Source: Parabacteroides sp. PFB2-10 (GTDB taxonomy: Bacteria > Bacteroidota > Bacteroidia > Bacteroidales > Tannerellaceae). From it: a stretch of DNA of 64,000 bases. The notes under the pieces were generated by a model. It saw only the letters and a program-made list of their open reading frames with translations. It was not told the origin of the DNA and did no database searches. Shown in pieces: positions 1 to 9,584 of the stretch (within the stretch, counting starts at the first letter, position 1; each line of letters begins with the position of its first letter). The translations under genes and the position numbers were made by a program. The stretch is taken from NCBI RefSeq assembly GCF_029893085.1, contig NZ_JARXWI010000009.1, positions 124,001-188,000 on the forward strand. The letters are read 5' to 3'.

Positions 1-2
1 CA

Positions 3-1034
3 TTTGAAGAGATCGTCACATCGCCCATCAACTCTCGTATCGTGGAGGTTTATAAACGCGGCGGTGATATTGTCGATGTGGGCGACCCTATCCTGAAACT
101 CGATCTGCAGACAGTGGAAAACGATTACAACAAACTGTTGGATGAACAGGAGATGAAACGCCTGCAATTAGAGCAGCTTCGCCTCAACAACCACAGCAAA
201 CTATCGGAAATGGAGATGGCGTTGAAGGTTTCCCGCATGAAACTCGACCGGAAAGAGGTGGAACTACGCAACGAGCGCTACCTGGATGAGTTGGGCGCCG
301 GAACAGCCGATAAAGTGCTTCAGGTGGAGCTCGACTACAACGTCAGCAAATTACAACTGCAGGAAGACGAGCAGAAATATGAAAACGAAAAAGCCTTGGT
401 CGAATCGGACTTCAAGATAAAGCAATTGGAATACAGCATCTTCCAGAAAAACCTGGCAGAGATGAAGCGTACGTTTGAAGATGCCCAGGTGCGCTCTCCC
501 CGGAAGGCGATCCTGACCTATATCAACAACGAGATAGGGGCGCAGGTAGCTCAGGGAAGCCGCCTGGCTATTGTGTCCGACCTCTCGCATTTCAAGATCG
601 AAGGGGAGATTGCCGACTCCTATGGCGACCGCATCTCTACCGGCAGCCGGGTGGTGGTACGCATCGGAAACGATCGTATGAATGGCATCGTGAGTGATGT
701 AACCCCCCTCTCGCGCAATGGGGTGATCTCGTTCTCTGTGCAACTGGAAGAGGGCAATCATCCGCGTCTCCGCTCTGGCCTTCGTACGGACATTTATGTG
801 ATGAACGCGATCAAAGAGGATGTGATGCGGATAACGAATTCCAGTTATTATTCGGGCAAAGGCGAGTATGAATTGTTTGTTATCAACGGCGAACAACTTA
901 TCAAACGCAAAGTGATACTGGGCGACAGCAACTACGACTATGTCGAAGTGATCAGCGGCCTCGAGCCGGGCGACGAAGTGGTCGTGTCCGATATGTCGAG
1001 TTATAAGGATAAGAACAAACTGAAAATCAAATAA
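3..1034 (+). CDS. HlyD/MacA-like efflux periplasmic adaptor (5' end outside window)
   Basis: This is a periplasmic adaptor (membrane fusion protein) that would link an inner-membrane ABC exporter to a TolC-like outer-membrane channel. The frame is open to the left edge of the window (the codons before the GTG at 42 read FEEIVTSPINSRI), so the true start and the N-terminal membrane anchor lie outside. The visible part starts in the lipoyl-like domain (VEVYKRGGDIVDVGDPI), followed by a long charged coiled-coil hairpin over about residues 40-160, the second lipoyl half (VRSPRKAIL), a beta-barrel region and a C-terminal membrane-proximal domain (VISGLEPGDEVVVSD). It stops 29 bp before the first permease and is the likely first visible gene of the exporter operon. 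The substrate cannot be told from the sequence. Confidence 0.88.
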   Translation, partial: FEEIVTSPINSRIVEVYKRGGDIVDVGDPILKLDLQTVENDYNKLLDEQEMKRLQLEQLRLNNHSKLSEMEMALKVSRMKLDRKEVELRNERYLDELGAGTADKVLQVELDYNVSKLQLQEDEQKYENEKALVESDFKIKQLEYSIFQKNLAEMKRTFEDAQVRSPRKAILTYINNEIGAQVAQGSRLAIVSDLSHFKIEGEIADSYGDRISTGSRVVVRIGNDRMNGIVSDVTPLSRNGVISFSVQLEEGNHPRLRSGLRTDIYVMNAIKEDVMRITNSSYYSGKGEYELFVINGEQLIKRKVILGDSNYDYVEVISGLEPGDEVVVSDMSSYKDKNKLKIK

Positions 1035-1063
1035 TGATTCATCATTCATAATTCATAATTATC

Positions 1064-2320
1064 ATGCTAAAGATCTATATCAAACAAGCCTTTCAACTCT
1101 GCAAAGAGAATCCTTTGGTCAGCACCATATCCATCATCGGGAGCGCCATTTCCATCGCGATGATCATGGTCGTTGTATTGGTTTTTCAGATCCGCTATGC
1201 CAATTTCCCACCGGAAGATAAACGCGACCGGATGATGTATGTAAGCGGAACAGTGGCTGCTTCACAGGATGAAACCAATAGAGGATATATGTCGGTCGAG
1301 GTGGTCAAAGAGTGTTTCTACGCCTTGCAGACACCGGAAGCCGTTAGCGCATATAATAAAATGCTCCGCCCGGTCTCTCTTCCGGGCAAACGGCTCTACA
1401 AAGAATACAGCATTTCGTTGACCGACCCAGCCTTCTGGAAGATATTCTCTTTTCGCTTCGTCGAAGGAAAACCTTTTACAGAGGCTGATTTCCAGTCGGG
1501 CATACGCACCGCCGTCGTCAGCGAAGAGCTGGCACGGGATCTTTTCGGCACAACGGCTGTGGTCGGCGAAACGATCATATCAGACTTCCTGACATTCACC
1601 ATCTGTGGAGTCGTGCGCGATGTCAGCCTGGCTGCCTCCGACGCTTACGCGCATATGTGGATCCCCTACACCACCGATGAGAGCGGGCTTCAGACATCGA
1701 AACACGAAGGCATAAGCGGGGTGTTCCGTGTGAATATACTGGCGCATAAACAAAAAGATTTCAACGCCATCCGGGAAGAGCTTACCAAAAAAACAGCACA
1801 ATACAACGAAACAAAAAAGAATTACACGGTCAATTTCCTCCAGAATCCGATCACCCGCTTAGACGTAGCCATGGGTTCCCATGGTTTCAAGAAGGCAAAC
1901 GCCATGGATTTTATGCTTAGTACGGGTGGTATCCTGCTTTTCCTAATCCTGATACCGGCATTTAACCTGACCGGAGTAGCGCAATCGTCGGTGCAGCAAC
2001 GCCATGCCGAAGTAGGCGTCAGAAAGGCTTTTGGGGCAACAGGCGGCAAAATCATCCACCAGGTCATTTACGAGAACCTGATCACCACCCTGACCGGGGG
2101 CGTGATAGGTTTCTTCCTCTCTTTCCTACTGCTCTATCTCTGTCGCAGTTTTCTCTTAGATAGTAGTCCGGCATTAAATACCAGTATGTTGTTCAAGCCA
2201 TTTACCTTTGTTGTTGCGCTGTTGTTTGTATTATTATTAAACCTGCTAAGCGCCATCATTCCGGCGGTTCGCATTTCGCGCCTGTCGACAGTAGATGCCT
2301 TACGAGATGATACGGTATAA
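1064..2320 (+). CDS. ABC transporter permease, FtsX/MacB-like (type A, copy 1)
   Basis: A 418-residue inner-membrane permease of the FtsX/MacB family. It has one N-terminal membrane segment (about residues 20-43), a large periplasmic domain of the MacB_PCD kind (about 45-280) and three C-terminal membrane segments. The cytoplasmic motif before the second helix pair (HAEVGVRKAFGATGG) is the usual contact site for the ATPase. It pairs with the next permease. A paralogue of the same type lies at 4393-5703, with matching openings (FKQAWQLLKQN there, IKQAFQLCKEN here). Its job is probably export of a peptide, lipid or toxic compound across the envelope. No substrate can be named. Confidence 0.9.
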   Translation: MLKIYIKQAFQLCKENPLVSTISIIGSAISIAMIMVVVLVFQIRYANFPPEDKRDRMMYVSGTVAASQDETNRGYMSVEVVKECFYALQTPEAVSAYNKMLRPVSLPGKRLYKEYSISLTDPAFWKIFSFRFVEGKPFTEADFQSGIRTAVVSEELARDLFGTTAVVGETIISDFLTFTICGVVRDVSLAASDAYAHMWIPYTTDESGLQTSKHEGISGVFRVNILAHKQKDFNAIREELTKKTAQYNETKKNYTVNFLQNPITRLDVAMGSHGFKKANAMDFMLSTGGILLFLILIPAFNLTGVAQSSVQQRHAEVGVRKAFGATGGKIIHQVIYENLITTLTGGVIGFFLSFLLLYLCRSFLLDSSPALNTSMLFKPFTFVVALLFVLLLNLLSAIIPAVRISRLSTVDALRDDTV

Positions 2321-2359
2321 GCAAAAAAAGAGTCAAATCACCCTAATCAGAAAGAAACG

Positions 2360-3625
2360 ATGTTCAAACAAATAATAAAAATAATCTGGAAGCAACGCCG
2401 TTCAAACGGTTGGATCTTCATGGAACTATTGATGGTGGCCGCCGTGTTGTGGTATATAGCTGATATGTTGTGGATCGATATGCGTGTCTACAACCAACCG
2501 ACGGGATATGATACAGAGAATTGCTGGCGATTGAAGCTCTATGACCTGAATAGTAGCGTGGCAGGGTTCGTCAGCGAAGAGGAGCGCACCACCACCGAAA
2601 CAGAAGATCTGATCGCGCTGATGGAGAATATCCGTCGCGAAACGGAAGTGGAAAATGTATGCGCCTCTTTCTATTCCCATCCTTATTCCTGGGGTAATTC
2701 CTGGAGCTCGCTCGAACCGGTGGAGGGAGATACCGCCACGGCTCGTACCCGCTCGTATCAGACACGCCGGGTGACACCGGAATTTTTCGATGTCTTCCGC
2801 GTGAAAGACAAACATGGCAATGCCATCACGCCTCAACTCCCGCCCGGAGAGCCCTGCTATGTGATCTCGGAAGATATGGAGAAGCATTTCTTTGAAGGCA
2901 AAGAGGGCAAAGGACAACGAGTAAGGAATAACCTCCAAGGGAATTCGGTCCTGGTGGCTGCTGTCAGTACACCGATACGTGCCTCCGATTATGACATAAG
3001 CGATCCCTGCTTCTTCGATGTGATGGTCGGCTCGCGTCTGGAGTTGATGGTGAAGGGTTTTAACGCGAGCAGCGCGGAGGTTTGCCTCCGTATGAAACGC
3101 GCCATGACGCTGGAAGAGATGTATCTCTTCCTCGAATCGATGGGTGAACGGTTGACGGTCAATAATATCTATGTGTATGGAGCCTATTCCATTGCGCAAC
3201 AACGAGAAGATATCATCCGCTCTTATCGAAATGAAAGCCGTACCAAAATAGCCCTGATGGGCTTTATGCTGGTCAATGTATTCTTTGGCATTATCGGTAC
3301 CTTCTGGCTGCGCACCCAGCATCGCCGGGGAGAGATCGGATTGCGGATAGCGATGGGGTCTACACCAGGTGGTATTTCCCGCTTTATGAACTTAGAGAGT
3401 CTGTCTCTACTGCTCCTCACCCTCCCTTTCATCCTGTTATTTGTCGGGAATATGGCTTTCCTCGATATCATTGAAAGCGGACGCATTCCTATTAGTTGGG
3501 AGCGCATTCTGCCGGTAGTCTTCGCGACTTACCTATTATTGGGCATCATTATCTGGCTGGGCATCCGTATTCCTGCCCGAAAAGCAGCCTCTCTGCCTCC
3601 GGCAGAGGCGTTACGTCACGAATAA
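2360..3625 (+). CDS. ABC transporter permease, FtsX-like (type B, copy 1)
   Basis: A 421-residue FtsX-like permease. It begins with a cytoplasmic IWKQRRSNGWIF stretch and a membrane helix, then a periplasmic domain (about 45-285) and three C-terminal helices, with the coupling motif RRGEIGLRIAMGST. It starts 39 bp after the type A permease and is probably its heterodimer partner. It belongs to a different subtype from its neighbour. Its closest relative in the window is the gene at 5705-7018, which opens with the same IWKQ...LW.ELLL pattern. The family assignment is firm and the substrate is unknown. Confidence 0.9.
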   Translation: MFKQIIKIIWKQRRSNGWIFMELLMVAAVLWYIADMLWIDMRVYNQPTGYDTENCWRLKLYDLNSSVAGFVSEEERTTTETEDLIALMENIRRETEVENVCASFYSHPYSWGNSWSSLEPVEGDTATARTRSYQTRRVTPEFFDVFRVKDKHGNAITPQLPPGEPCYVISEDMEKHFFEGKEGKGQRVRNNLQGNSVLVAAVSTPIRASDYDISDPCFFDVMVGSRLELMVKGFNASSAEVCLRMKRAMTLEEMYLFLESMGERLTVNNIYVYGAYSIAQQREDIIRSYRNESRTKIALMGFMLVNVFFGIIGTFWLRTQHRRGEIGLRIAMGSTPGGISRFMNLESLSLLLLTLPFILLFVGNMAFLDIIESGRIPISWERILPVVFATYLLLGIIIWLGIRIPARKAASLPPAEALRHE

Positions 3626-3651
3626 TAAATAAACAATTAAAATACAAGATC

Positions 3652-4317
3652 ATGATTAAATTGACAAACCTGGAAAAGATCTACCGTACAAAAGAGATTG
3701 AAACAGTTGCGTTGGAGAATGTAAACCTGGAAGTAAAGAAGGGCGAGTTTTTGAGCATTATGGGACCTTCAGGATGTGGCAAATCGACCTTACTGAATAT
3801 CATCGGCCTGTTGGACACGCCTTCAGGGGGAATCGTAGAGATCAATGATATAAACACGATGCAGATGAACGACAAGCAACAGGCTGCCTTCCGTAACGAG
3901 CAGTTAGGCTTTGTGTTTCAGAGCTTCCACCTAATCAACTCCCTCAATGTACTCGACAATGTGGAACTACCCCTCCTCTACCGCAAAGTCTCCGCGTCGG
4001 AACGCCGGAAAGCAGCACAGGCGGTATTGGAACGCGTCGGCCTAAGCCATCGTATGCGTCACTTCCCCACACAACTATCCGGAGGACAGTGTCAGCGCGT
4101 AGCCATTGCCCGTGCCATTATCGGTAATCCTGAGATCATCCTCGCCGATGAACCGACCGGTAACCTCGACAGTAAGATGGGTATCGAAGTCATGGATATC
4201 CTCCACAAACTGAATAAAGAGGATGGCCGCACCATCGTGATGGTAACCCACAACGAGCAACAAGCCAAACAAACCAGCCGCACCATTCGCTTCTTCGACG
4301 GACGGCAGGTGCAGTAA
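3652..4317 (+). CDS. ABC transporter ATP-binding protein (MacB/LolD-like)
   Basis: A 221-residue nucleotide-binding subunit that would power the flanking permeases. Visible motifs are Walker A GPSGCGKST (about residues 36-44), the Q-loop FVFQSFH, the signature LSGGQCQRVAIARA (usually LSGGQQQR), Walker B ILADEPTGNLD and the switch histidine in VMVTHNE. The frame is open further upstream to 3496, inside the preceding permease, but the ATG at 3652 gives MIKLTNLEKIY, the normal start for this family, and it falls 26 bp after the permease stop. It is the only ATPase among four permeases in the visible operon, so it may serve both pairs. Confidence 0.95.
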   Translation: MIKLTNLEKIYRTKEIETVALENVNLEVKKGEFLSIMGPSGCGKSTLLNIIGLLDTPSGGIVEINDINTMQMNDKQQAAFRNEQLGFVFQSFHLINSLNVLDNVELPLLYRKVSASERRKAAQAVLERVGLSHRMRHFPTQLSGGQCQRVAIARAIIGNPEIILADEPTGNLDSKMGIEVMDILHKLNKEDGRTIVMVTHNEQQAKQTSRTIRFFDGRQVQ

Positions 4318-4392
4318 TTAATGGTTAATTATTAATGGTTAATGGTTAATTAAGATCAGAAACCGTATTGTAATAATTAATAATTAACAATT
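4318..4392. repeat. AT-rich short tandem repeat between ABC genes
   Basis: The 75-bp gap between the ATPase and the third permease is almost entirely made of variants of TTAATGGTTAATTA, repeated directly and in inverted form. Similar short AT-rich repeats occur in gaps at 1035-1063, 56341-56412 and 57755-57832. No promoter or gene is evident in it. Confidence 0.6.
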
Positions 4393-5703
4393 ATGATAAT
4401 CGTATATTTCAAACAAGCCTGGCAGCTATTGAAACAGAACCGCTTTTATACGGGGATTTATATCCTGGCTACCGGTTTCTCTATTGCCTTGGTGATGGTA
4501 TTGGCTATTGTTTTTTATATAAAGATAGCCAATATTTATCCGGAGACCGGGCGTAACCGGTTGCTTATCGTGGAAACAGGGAAGGTATTACGGCCAGATA
4601 GTACACGGTCGCAATACGGGCTTTCGTTAGAAACGGTACGTCAATGCCTCTATCCTTTGCAGCAGGCGGAAGCCGTATCGGCAGTGTATCGGGGCAGAGG
4701 GAAAAACTATATCCAACCGGAGAATAAGGAGCCGCAGATACCCGTGACGGTGAAATATGTCGATACCGGGTTCTGGAAAGTGTTCGCATTCTCTTTTATC
4801 CATGGTAAAGCTTTCTCTGAAGCGGATATGGAGTCGGCCATGCAAACAGTGGTGATCACGGAATCACTGGCACGTCGGTTGTTTGGGAATACAGAGGTGA
4901 CCGGGAAGTATATCCACTTGAACTTCACTCCTTATCGGATCTGCGGCGTGGTAAAAGATGTCTCTTATTTAGCGAATAAGACTTTTGCCCAACTTTGGAT
5001 GCCCTATACGGCTTGTCCCGGTTTCAGAGCGGCGCTGAGCGGAAATAACGACGGGCAGACACTGGGTACTTTTGCCGGTTATGCGCTGGCTCCTTCGGTG
5101 AAAGCGGTCGATAAATTGAAAGAAGAGATACAATCAAATGTCAGCCGGTATGATGCTTCCCTGGGTGAACTAAAGTTCAGTATAGACGGTCCAGACAGAC
5201 AATGGCGGTCAGTCTTTCGGCTTTCAAGAGGGCAGACAGAAGGGGAGTTTACACAATTATTACTGCAATATGCATTTATTTTTCTGGTTCTTTTATTGAT
5301 TCCGGCAATTAGTCTTTCGGGCATGGCCGAGTCGCAGATGGAACGCAGGATCTCCGAAATAGGGGTTCGCCGGGCTTTTGGTGCACCTAAAGGATCTTTG
5401 TTGTGGCAATTGATCATGGAAAACCTGCTTTTCACAATCCTGGGTGGGTTACTGGGGTTAGGGACTTCCTATCTGTTGGTTTATTTCTTCCGCGACTGGA
5501 TCCTTCATTGGGGGATCAATCAGATGTTTTATTCTGTGATACCCGAAGGGGTGGATGTTCTACTCTCTCCCGGCATGCTGATGAATTATACGGTGTTTCT
5601 TGTTGCGCTCGGTGTTTGCCTGGTTCTCAATCTGATGACCACGGTTATTCCGGCCTGGCATGCTTCCCGTCGTGAAATTGTTTACTCTCTAAATAGCAAG
5701 TAA
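4393..5703 (+). CDS. ABC transporter permease, FtsX/MacB-like (type A, copy 2)
   Basis: A 436-residue permease with one N-terminal helix (about residues 20-45), a periplasmic MacB_PCD-like domain and three C-terminal helices. The coupling motif is RRISEIGVRRAFGAPKG. It is homologous to the gene at 1064-2320: both have an opening KQA.QL and a MEN/YEN LL.T..GG..G helix. It is separated from the following permease by a single base, so the two are surely co-transcribed and probably translationally coupled. Together they form a second A-B permease pair downstream of the shared ATPase. Confidence 0.9.
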   Translation: MIIVYFKQAWQLLKQNRFYTGIYILATGFSIALVMVLAIVFYIKIANIYPETGRNRLLIVETGKVLRPDSTRSQYGLSLETVRQCLYPLQQAEAVSAVYRGRGKNYIQPENKEPQIPVTVKYVDTGFWKVFAFSFIHGKAFSEADMESAMQTVVITESLARRLFGNTEVTGKYIHLNFTPYRICGVVKDVSYLANKTFAQLWMPYTACPGFRAALSGNNDGQTLGTFAGYALAPSVKAVDKLKEEIQSNVSRYDASLGELKFSIDGPDRQWRSVFRLSRGQTEGEFTQLLLQYAFIFLVLLLIPAISLSGMAESQMERRISEIGVRRAFGAPKGSLLWQLIMENLLFTILGGLLGLGTSYLLVYFFRDWILHWGINQMFYSVIPEGVDVLLSPGMLMNYTVFLVALGVCLVLNLMTTVIPAWHASRREIVYSLNSK

Positions 5704-5704
5704 T

Positions 5705-7018
5705 ATGTTGAAGAATATTTGGAAACAGCTGATGAACCGGAAACGGAAAAACCTTTGGATCGCATTGGAATTATTACTTGTCTTTTGCCTGCTCTGGTAT
5801 ATTGTGGATTATTTCTTTTTATTGAATTATAACCGCTCTATTCGTTCCTACCGGGATATGAAACATACCTATAAGCTGGAGCTGGCGGAGTATACTGCGA
5901 ATCAAACGGAGTACAGCGAACAGGAAGATACACCCGATGCGGCGATTGCTAATTTACGGCGGATCGTTCAGCGCCTCAGGGAACATCCCGACGTGGAATC
6001 GGTGGCTTTGGCCATCGAAGCGTCTTCTTTTCCCGGAAGGGATATCAATACCGGAGTGAAATACAGAAACCGGGAAGATAATAGTCGGGTAGCCGATATC
6101 CAGTTTATCCGTTTTGTACCCGAAGAAGATTACTTTCAGGTGTTCCGTCATATTTCCGGGGATGGGAAAACGGCTGTATCGATGAATAACTATGACTGGA
6201 ATGATCCGGAAAACATCCTGATCACTCGTATGATGGAAAAGCAATTATTCCCCGGCCAATCGGCTATCGGTAAGATGATCGAAGTGCATGAAAACCGGTT
6301 TTATCCGGATCTCCGAAAAGAATATAAGGTGATCGGCATACTGGATGATATAAAACGTTTCGACTATCTACGTCCCTATAGCGTGATGTTTATACCCGAG
6401 CGGATCAATGAAATAAACTATCACTCGGTCACGATCGGTTTCCGGACGAACGGAAAGACACCGGCCTCCCGTTTTATTCCTGCATTTAAGAAGGAGATGA
6501 ATAGCCGGTTGCAACTGGGCAATTATTATCTGGAAGACATCCTGTATTTCCCCAAGATAGAGAAAGATACGGAGTATGAATACGGCATGACCAACGAGAT
6601 ACGCATGCGTACTGCCATGATGATCTTTTTCCTGGTGAACATGACCCTTTGCCTGTTGGGTACTTTTTGGTATCGTGTCAATGCCCGCAAGGAAGAAGTT
6701 GGCATACGCCGTGCTTTGGGTGCAGATACTGTCAGTATACGAAGACTCTTTATTCAGGAAGGGCTGCTGTTGCTTCTATTGGTGATGGTGCCGGCAATGA
6801 TCATTGAAGTTCAATTTGTTTTTATGGGTATGACGAATACGTTGATGGCAGATATTCCGTCGTATGGCAATTACCTGCCGGATCATACGTTTTTGCGTTT
6901 CCTGTTGACAAATCTGATAACCTGGTTGATACTTGCCGTGATGGTCATTCTGGCCGTATGGTATCCCGCCCGTTCGGCAAGCAGGATAACACCCGTGGAT
7001 GCGTTACGGGATGAGTAG
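5705..7018 (+). CDS. ABC transporter permease, FtsX-like (type B, copy 2)
   Basis: A 437-residue FtsX-like permease, the last gene of the visible exporter operon. It has an N-terminal helix (LWIALELLLVFCLLWYIVD), a periplasmic domain (about 40-295) and three C-terminal helices. The coupling motif is RKEEVGIRRALGADT, and the end PVDALRDE is typical of the family. It resembles the type B gene at 2360-3625. It ends 11 bp before the stop of the convergent maf gene, and no clear terminator hairpin is visible in that gap. Confidence 0.9.
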   Translation: MLKNIWKQLMNRKRKNLWIALELLLVFCLLWYIVDYFFLLNYNRSIRSYRDMKHTYKLELAEYTANQTEYSEQEDTPDAAIANLRRIVQRLREHPDVESVALAIEASSFPGRDINTGVKYRNREDNSRVADIQFIRFVPEEDYFQVFRHISGDGKTAVSMNNYDWNDPENILITRMMEKQLFPGQSAIGKMIEVHENRFYPDLRKEYKVIGILDDIKRFDYLRPYSVMFIPERINEINYHSVTIGFRTNGKTPASRFIPAFKKEMNSRLQLGNYYLEDILYFPKIEKDTEYEYGMTNEIRMRTAMMIFFLVNMTLCLLGTFWYRVNARKEEVGIRRALGADTVSIRRLFIQEGLLLLLLVMVPAMIIEVQFVFMGMTNTLMADIPSYGNYLPDHTFLRFLLTNLITWLILAVMVILAVWYPARSASRITPVDALRDE

Positions 7019-7029
7019 CATCAAAAGTT

Positions 7030-7620
7030 TTAAAACCCTTTCAACTCCTGATACAACCGTTGTATAGGCAGTCCCATCACATTATAGAAGGAGCCCTGGA
7101 TCGCTTCGACGGCAATATAGCCAATCCATTCTTGTATGCCGTAGGCACCGGCTTTATCGTAAGGGCGGTAGTTGTCGACGTAATAGGTGATCTCTTCTTC
7201 GGTCAGGGTACCGAAACGGACGGTGGAAGTGACAGAAAAAGTCAGTTGTTTTTCGCGAGTGTAGACGCAGACGCCTGTTATCACCTCGTGCTGACGACCG
7301 GAGAGTTCACCTAACATACGGATCGCATCCTCCCTGTCTGCCGGCTTGCCCAGGATACTGCCTCCGAGGGAAACAATGGTGTCTGCCGTGATCAACAGTT
7401 CATCACCCGCCAATGTGGGGAGATAGGCCTCCGCCTTCTTTTGGGCAACATACCCGGCAATGGCTTCGACAGGCATCTCTTCCGGGTACGACTCGTCGAT
7501 ATCGGGAATGATACGAACCTCAAAATCCAGGTTCAGTCCACCCAATAATTCTTTGCGGCGGGGAGAATTGGAGGCTAATATGATTTTGTATTTACGAAGG
7601 TTGGGAAGTACTGTCATCAT
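7030..7620 (-). CDS. maf: Maf-family nucleoside triphosphate pyrophosphatase
   Basis: A 196-residue Maf/YhdE-type protein. The family hydrolyses non-canonical or canonical nucleotides (dTTP, UTP) to monophosphates and has been linked to septum inhibition. The phosphate-binding motif LASNSPRRKELLGGL lies near residue 15 and the conserved ITADTIVSL near 75. The start could be either of two adjacent ATGs (7620 or 7617). It is the last gene of a four-gene operon, 18 bp after the KdsC-like gene. The same maf next to a HAD phosphatase arrangement is, from memory, common in Bacteroidales. Confidence 0.92.
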   Translation of the reverse strand: MMTVLPNLRKYKIILASNSPRRKELLGGLNLDFEVRIIPDIDESYPEEMPVEAIAGYVAQKKAEAYLPTLAGDELLITADTIVSLGGSILGKPADREDAIRMLGELSGRQHEVITGVCVYTREKQLTFSVTSTVRFGTLTEEEITYYVDNYRPYDKAGAYGIQEWIGYIAVEAIQGSFYNVMGLPIQRLYQELKGF

Positions 7621-7638
7621 TAATCTTTATTAAAACGT

Positions 7639-8160
7639 CTACCATCCGAAGGCTTCGTCACACATCCACACACCCTGTGCTTTCATCGTCTGCTCAATAA
7701 TATCACGGGCGACCCCTTCCCCACCCTTACGCGGGGAGATATACTTTGCGACTGCCTTAATTTCCGGAGCCGCATCCGAAGGACAAACAGGCAAACCCAC
7801 CCGGCTCATCACCTCGTAGTCCGGAATATCATCGCCCACATACACCAGTTCTTCGGGCGAAACACCGGTCTTTTGGAGCAGATCCTCAAAGTCGACACTT
7901 TTGACAGCGCTACGCATATAGATGTATTCAATGCCCAAACGCTCGAAACGAATGCGCACCGAATCGGTATATCCGCCGGTAATGATGCCAACAACATAGC
8001 CTTTTTTGACAGCCAGTTGCATGGCATAGCCATCTTTTATATTCACCGTACGCATAGGATCCCCATTGGGATGTAAAGGAACGATATCCGATGACAAGAC
8101 TCCGTCGACATCGAAGACAAAGCCTTTTATCTTTTTCAAATCAAAGTTGATACTACTCAT
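7639..8160 (-). CDS. HAD-family phosphatase, KdsC-like (Kdo 8-phosphate phosphatase)
   Basis: A 173-residue C0-type HAD phosphatase without a cap domain, matching KdsC (3-deoxy-D-manno-octulosonate 8-phosphate phosphatase) of lipopolysaccharide core synthesis. The nucleophile motif is [10 protein letters not shown] (DxD), the second motif IITGG, and the third [10 protein letters not shown]. The length fits tetrameric KdsC. It overlaps the upstream DUF2520 gene by 8 bp. The substrate is inferred from family membership; related sugar-acid phosphatases have the same motifs. Confidence 0.85.
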   Translation of the reverse strand: MSSINFDLKKIKGFVFDVDGVLSSDIVPLHPNGDPMRTVNIKDGYAMQLAVKKGYVVGIITGGYTDSVRIRFERLGIEYIYMRSAVKSVDFEDLLQKTGVSPEELVYVGDDIPDYEVMSRVGLPVCPSDAAPEIKAVAKYISPRKGGEGVARDIIEQTMKAQGVWMCDEAFGW

Positions 8161-8920
8161 GTGTCGATTCTTTATGTATGTTCCGGCTGAGCAAGCGGTA
8201 TATCTCTTTCATAGCATCCTCTTTCAGCTGGTTTATCTGTTTTTCCATGATGTTTTCATCGTAACGCACTGCCGGTCCGGTCTGTGCCAACAGCGGCGGC
8301 ATATTTTCGATCTTAGCGGCCGTCTCTTCAATCAACGGAAGAAGCAGTTTGTAGGAGATTCCTTCTTCCTCGAGTATTTTGGCAGCAAGTGTGTACATGT
8401 GATTGGTGAAATTGCAGGCAAACACGGCAGCCAGATGCACCGTTTTCCGCTTTTCGGAAGAGAGAAATTCGACATGTCCGGAAAGGGCTCCGGCCAGGTT
8501 CTGCAGGAAACGTCCGTCTTCCTCCCGGGCGGCTTCCAACAGGATGGGAATCTGATCGAAAGAGACCGCTTTTCCTTTGCTGAATGTCTGCAATGGATAG
8601 AACACCCCGTAGCGTTTTGTGTAAGGGGTAAATATATCCATCGGCACACTGCCTGCCGTATGCAGCCAAAGCCCGCCGTTTGGTTTCATGGCTTTCAAGA
8701 CCTCTTCCAATACAGCGTCGCGAACGGAAAAGAGATATACATCCGCATCCTCCTCCACCTCCGCGAGGGAAGATGTCCAGGCAGCGTTTAACCGCTCGGC
8801 CAAGGCGGCGGCATGCTCCGGCGTGGGGCTATACACCTGGCTGATGGTCATGCCTACCCGATGCATTTCCAACGAAAGACGGGTGGCCAGATTGCCTGAA
8901 CCTATACATACAATCTTCAT
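8153..8920 (-). CDS. Rossmann-fold protein with DUF2520
   Basis: A 255-residue protein with an N-terminal NAD(P)-binding Rossmann fold ([15 protein letters not shown], a GxGxxA-type loop) and a C-terminal helical DUF2520 region ([18 protein letters not shown]). The family resembles ketopantoate and pyrroline-5-carboxylate reductases, but no reaction is established that I can name. The frame extends upstream to 9031 inside the nitroreductase gene. The ATG at 8920 is chosen because MKIVCIGSG is the usual start of such folds and because it leaves a 1-bp gap after the nitroreductase stop. Confidence 0.85.
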   Translation of the reverse strand: MKIVCIGSGNLATRLSLEMHRVGMTISQVYSPTPEHAAALAERLNAAWTSSLAEVEEDADVYLFSVRDAVLEEVLKAMKPNGGLWLHTAGSVPMDIFTPYTKRYGVFYPLQTFSKGKAVSFDQIPILLEAAREEDGRFLQNLAGALSGHVEFLSSEKRKTVHLAAVFACNFTNHMYTLAAKILEEEGISYKLLLPLIEETAAKIENMPPLLAQTGPAVRYDENIMEKQINQLKEDAMKEIYRLLSRNIHKESTHE

Positions 8921-8921
8921 C

Positions 8922-9458
8922 TTATTCGGCGGGATAGGTTCCGATATGAATCTTTTCCCATTGCAGTTTTTCTTCGTCGAAAGGTTTCCGCTCCTGGGCT
9001 TTATGGCCAAAGGCAATGATCGACAACACATCGAGCTGATAAGGAATATTCAGTAAAGCACGTACATACTCATTGGCATCGGTCTCTTCCGCTGTCACCC
9101 GACTGCGGATCTGGCACCAGCAACTGCCCAATCCCAACTCTTCCGCCTGCAATTGCATATAAATGGAGGCAATCGCCGTATCTTCTATCCACACATCGCT
9201 TTCCATCACATTGCCCAACACAACAACCGCCAGCGCACACCCCTCCAGAAAAGCCGCGCCATGCTCTTTGCATCCGGCTAAGCGTTGCAACATCGCTTTA
9301 TCTTCTACCACAATAAACTGCCAGGGATTCTTACGCTTGGAAGCCGGCGCCATCAGGGCGGCTTTCAATATGCTCTCCACCTCTTCGGGTTTCAATAATT
9401 CGTCGGTAAACTGTCGAATACTTCTTCTTTGCTTTATCAGGGAGGCGAAACTTTCCAT
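8922..9458 (-). CDS. Nitroreductase-family protein
   Basis: A 178-residue FMN-dependent nitroreductase-like protein, with RRSIRQFTDELLKPEE at the N-terminus, the flavin-contact stretch APASKRKNPWQFIVVED, and a C-terminal FGHKAQERKPF. Proteins of this family reduce nitro or quinone compounds with NAD(P)H. The physiological substrate is not deducible. The ATG at 9458 (MESFASLIKQRRSIR) is favoured over the upstream in-frame start at 9485, which lies against the promoter. It is the first gene of the operon that continues through DUF2520, KdsC and Maf. Confidence 0.88.
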   Translation of the reverse strand: MESFASLIKQRRSIRQFTDELLKPEEVESILKAALMAPASKRKNPWQFIVVEDKAMLQRLAGCKEHGAAFLEGCALAVVVLGNVMESDVWIEDTAIASIYMQLQAEELGLGSCWCQIRSRVTAEETDANEYVRALLNIPYQLDVLSIIAFGHKAQERKPFDEEKLQWEKIHIGTYPAE

Positions 9459-9486
9459 CAGATTTATCTTTATTACGTTTATCAAG

Positions 9487-9494
9487 CAAAGGTA
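9487..9494 (-). promoter_or_regulatory. Bacteroidota -7 element upstream of nitroreductase operon
   Basis: On the minus strand the sequence reads TACCTTTG, a perfect TAnnTTTG, 29 bp before the chosen ATG of the nitroreductase gene. No good TTG was found at the matching upstream distance, so only the -7 box is supported. Confidence 0.55.
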
Positions 9495-9584
9495 ATGATT
9501 TAGCCGAAAAGGACTCTACTAACCCCCCAACAAAAAGAGAGGAAGACAAATTGCTTTGCGCCTTCGGCTAAGTGAACGCTATTT

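Noticed and set aside
2426-3322. 298-residue open frame antisense to an ABC permease
   Set aside because: It is a shadow of a confidently assigned membrane protein gene; the translation has no membrane segments or motifs.
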